DNA from: Camarhynchus parvulus
Lineage: Eukaryota > Chordata > Aves > Passeriformes > Thraupidae
Assembly: GCF_901933205.1 (NCBI RefSeq)
Contig: NC_044573.1
Span: 59,398,493-59,462,492, forward strand
Direction: 5' to 3'
DNA: 64,000 nt
Shown here: positions 60,801 to 64,000 of the stretch, in pieces
Layout of the letters: each line of letters begins with the position of its first letter
Numbering within the stretch: position 1 is the stretch's first letter
Notes under the pieces: model-generated
The model's input: the letters and a program-made list of their open reading frames with translations, nothing else
The model's database searches: none
Told to the model about the DNA's origin: nothing
Program-made: the position numbers and the translations under genes

Positions 60801-63194
60801 CTGCTAAGGTCAGACAGGCCATAGACAATATTTGAAGTTTTCCACAGAACAGCTCATAGTATTTTTGAATTCAATCTCAACTGAGCTGGGAATAAACTTG
60901 GGTGAACCGAGAGGGAAAGTAGATGAATTCTTTTCCTGATATCTGTAGAGCAGTGCCAGGGGTTTGGGTAGTCAGTCAGGGAAATGGAAATTCTTACTGC
61001 AGAGTAGAAATAAGATATAACTGATATTACAAATACATGGTGATCTATGCAGCCAGAATTTTAAAATAATTACATAAAGCATGTTTACCTAAAAAGAATA
61101 GGCAAAAGAAATGAGGATGGCACTCTGTGTTACAGAGATGATTATCTGTATTAGAGCTATTGTCTGGAAAGAAAAAACTTGGTGACTTCATTTTTAAAGA
61201 CCTATAGTAGACATTGTATGCAGTATGTAGTAAAACATCATTGAAGTTTCTAAGAATTATAGATGATAATTATCTAACACAAAAGGTATTGAACCTAGCA
61301 TAAGATAATTCTCTTTTGGGCCTCATTAAATTGGATAAAGAGGAACAAATTGGAGGATCTAATTACATTAATTATGGGAAAACAGAGGACAGTAATATAT
61401 TTACTTGGTACTTCAAAAGTGAATTTTTCAAACCTGGAGAAAATTATGAGAGATAATTGATTAGGAAGAATAAATACAGACAGTTCATTGGGAAAGAAAC
61501 TTTGAAGTTGTTTAACAAGAATTTATGAGATGTCCAGAAGCCACATCTTATAATTAAGAAGTAGTATACTAATGTGTTAATATCCCTGCTACTTCAGGAG
61601 TGAAGTAGATATATCAATTATTTTTTTTTAATATATGTATAGCAAAAGGGAGAAATAAAAGGTGAGAGTAATAATTATATGTTATGAACAGTAACAAGAG
61701 GAAATAATGCATCTCCCAGTAATTAGGACAGTAAGAAAGCAATTTTTAGGAATTAGGGAAAAAAGAGGTTAGGTTTAGTGTAAAAATTTGAAACAGAGAT
61801 ACTAATCATGGCAAAAATTAGGTATAAATGGAAATGTGTGTCTATCTATGTGACTGTGTATGCTTCTCTGAAAGTACCAGCCATAACAGCAGAACAAAGT
61901 GAGAAGGGAAGGTATGTGTTGACTGCTAGGGAGCAGCATATAAGTGATTTCATTTAAAAGGAGAAGTAGAAAAACTCACCTATAGATAAGAGTTGAGGGA
62001 ACCGAGTAGAACATAGCATTTATAAAACATGCAAATAAGATAAACAACACTTCTATTAAAAGTCAGGAATTTTGACTAATACTTATGAGGGAAGAGACAA
62101 AATAAAGAGGCAAAATATCTAAAACTGCATTGGTTCCAGAAGAGTATAGAGGGTAAATCAAAAATCTGTTCGTCATCACTATCCAATATGAACACCGGGG
62201 ATATAATGAGCACTGGACTGATGGCATCCCTTGTCCCCCTTGGTGCACACAAATGATCCTGGCCAAGTCACTGAGACACAGACACCAGAATATGTGGATG
62301 TAAGAATGGGGAAAATTAACATAGAGATTTTCTACTGTAAGATCCCCTTCATCTTCTCTCTGATCTCTCACTGAATTTTCCAACACTGATTTTCTACATT
62401 AGTAGAAGGAGGTTCTAAAGATCTTCCTAATTCTGAAAAGTAGATGCAGCTGTTCATAAGTAGTTCCTGGAGAGAACCAGGAGGACATGCTCATAGCACA
62501 GGAGAAGAGTGTGGTATTTTGTAATTTTTCAGGATAGGCATTATGCTGTTTTGCATAAGACATGGAAAAGTTAAGTTTCAGAGTTCCTACAGTGTGTGCA
62601 CACTTCGTTCTCAGCATAGACATTTCTGAAAGGAAATTCATCTCAGCTCTGCTAATTACCTATCGTAAGGTAGGTGTGAATTTTAAATTGATGTGCCTAA
62701 TTTTTCCAAGCTTGGACAATTAACCACATTTTAAATGGATGTTAAAATGTAGCACAATAGGATTTTGAAGGCAGAATGCCCAGCAAGTTTTCACTTGGGA
62801 GACATAACAAAAGACACATCTGACCAGGTAATTTTCTTATTCAATGCTTGCTACTACATGTGGAATTTTCAGAAGATTGTGGATATCATCCCAATATTTT
62901 TAAAACCATAGAAATTCCGACTAGTGAAACCTGGCAACAGTGCTGAGAAAAAGAATGTAATTGTTACTGCATGTTTTAATTGATTGAGAATAAAAAGCTA
63001 GAAATGTAATTAGTGTCAATCATTATGTTTCTGGAGAAAGAGTTCTTACAGTCCTTATTAAACACACTTCAAATAATTCTTTTATGACATTGTAATTTAG
63101 GCAGTGAAAGACAAATAATATATTTACACTTTTAAAAGGAATTTTGACACATTAATACGCAACATGCTGATTTAAAAATTAGTGCAACCACAGA
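57846..63194. other. Presumed intron or intergenic, no gene seen
   Basis: AT-rich. I looked for a transporter exon 2 with many helices and found none. The 107-codon minus frame at 62,063-62,386 is unrecognised. Confidence 0.45.
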
Positions 63195-63362
63195 GTACAT
63201 CTTAAATGGATTAACAACTGCCTAAGTGACAGGTTCCCAAAAAGTAACTGTCAATATGTATGTATTGGCAAAGGAATGAGTTTCTAGTAGTGTTTAGGAG
63301 GTAACCTGGGGTTACTTGGTCCAGTATTATTCAATGTAGTCAACAGTGGTTTGGAAGATACA
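63195..63362 (+). mobile_element. Ancient CR1/L3 reverse-transcriptase remnant
   Basis: From 63,201 the plus strand can be read LKWINNCLSDRFPKS, resembling the LINE 'TLKWIENWLSDRKQ' segment. The DNA 'cttggtccagtattattcaatgtagtc' (63,316-63,342) matches the LINE stretch encoding LGPVLFNIFI. Stops and frameshifts separate the two pieces. Divergence is like that of the copy at 19.2-20.0 kb. Confidence 0.6.
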
Positions 63363-64000
63363 AAATCACTGGTGATCACAGTGATGGCTGAGAAAGGAAG
63401 ACCACAGAGGTCAACAAGCAATTAACTTTCTTATCATGGTATGAGAGTAAGGGATTTGCAATATTTTTAAATTTATTACTAATTTGCAATATTTTAAATT
63501 TATTACTAATAATGCTCCTTCTCTGAATAAATATGACAGCCACAAAGGCTTGCATCTGTTTGGGAAAATTATTTATTTCAAATAGCAACAAATGTTAAAC
63601 AACATAATTAAATATTTTGTGGAATTGTACTGAGAAGCAGGTATCTTGCATTTATCTTCCTGCTCTTCCAAGAAGATTCAGGTAGGACACATTCTGGTAT
63701 AGTTTATATGTCTAACCCATGTTCCTGCAAGGAATCAAATGCCTAGTTGGGGAAAATAGTCAGACTCAAATGAACCATTCCAGTGGAGTAACTACAGATG
63801 GTGAGAAAGGCAATCAGAGCTAATTTGGCAGTCTGGCATATCAGCATGTATTCTGCATATAAGAGAATTGTCCTAACGGAATAGTTTTCAGTTAAATTCT
63901 TCTTCATTTCTTAATTTATTTTTCCATGTGATTAAGTCTTAAAGTGAAATAATTTTCTCTATTCTTTTTCTTTAGCATTGCTTTTCACCCCATGTAATTT
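63363..64000. other. AT-rich non-coding end of window
   Basis: No exon seen. It includes the tandem duplication at 63,454-63,508. Confidence 0.45.
63454..63508. repeat. 27/28-bp tandem duplication
   Basis: The unit begins ATTTGCAATATTTTTAAATT and ends TATTACTA. The second copy (63,482-63,508) differs only by one T missing from the T-run. Confidence 0.93.

Overview
The window looks like bird nuclear DNA, most likely a songbird. It is AT-rich and gene-poor. The main interspersed repeats are CR1 LINE fragments, which end in the avian pattern of a CCTTCCAAC-type tail followed by an ATTCTGTGATT-like end. Several solo LTRs resemble endogenous-retrovirus families common in passerines. No prokaryotic or plasmid features are present. 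The species call is inference from repeat content recalled from memory; no search was run.

Only two places have credible protein-coding evidence. (1) A CpG island at about 15.44-16.48 kb, the only strongly CpG-rich stretch here, holds a minus-strand first exon. It encodes a 30-residue start (signal peptide plus proline run) and ends at a GT splice donor in phase 1. I could not name the gene. Its remaining exons should lie at lower coordinates, so 1-15.9 kb is probably intron 1. (2) A plus-strand first exon at 44,666-44,974 encodes 103 residues ending in SWEAGWNVTNAIQ directly before a GTAACC donor. This is the N-terminus and exon-1 boundary of a vesicular GABA/glycine transporter (SLC32 family). 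It differs clearly from SLC32A1 itself, so I call it a divergent paralogue. Its second exon is not visible in the remaining 19 kb.

Layout: 1-15.4 kb, AT-rich presumed intron with one CR1 piece, a 160-bp AAAAAG array, a 164-bp TTATA array and a solo LTR with a 5-bp target duplication; 15.4-16.5 kb, CpG-island promoter; 16.5-44.6 kb, intergenic DNA with CR1 fragments of very different ages and two further LTRs; 44.7-45.0 kb, SLC32-like exon 1; 45-64 kb, presumed intron with CR1 pieces, a cluster of two LTRs at 52.8-54.4 kb and an ancient LINE fragment near the end. No CRISPR, rRNA or tRNA gene was seen. Nearly all other open frames are chance or repeat-derived.

The two genes point away from each other and nothing in the sequence links their functions. 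The observation most worth following is the extra SLC32-type transporter.
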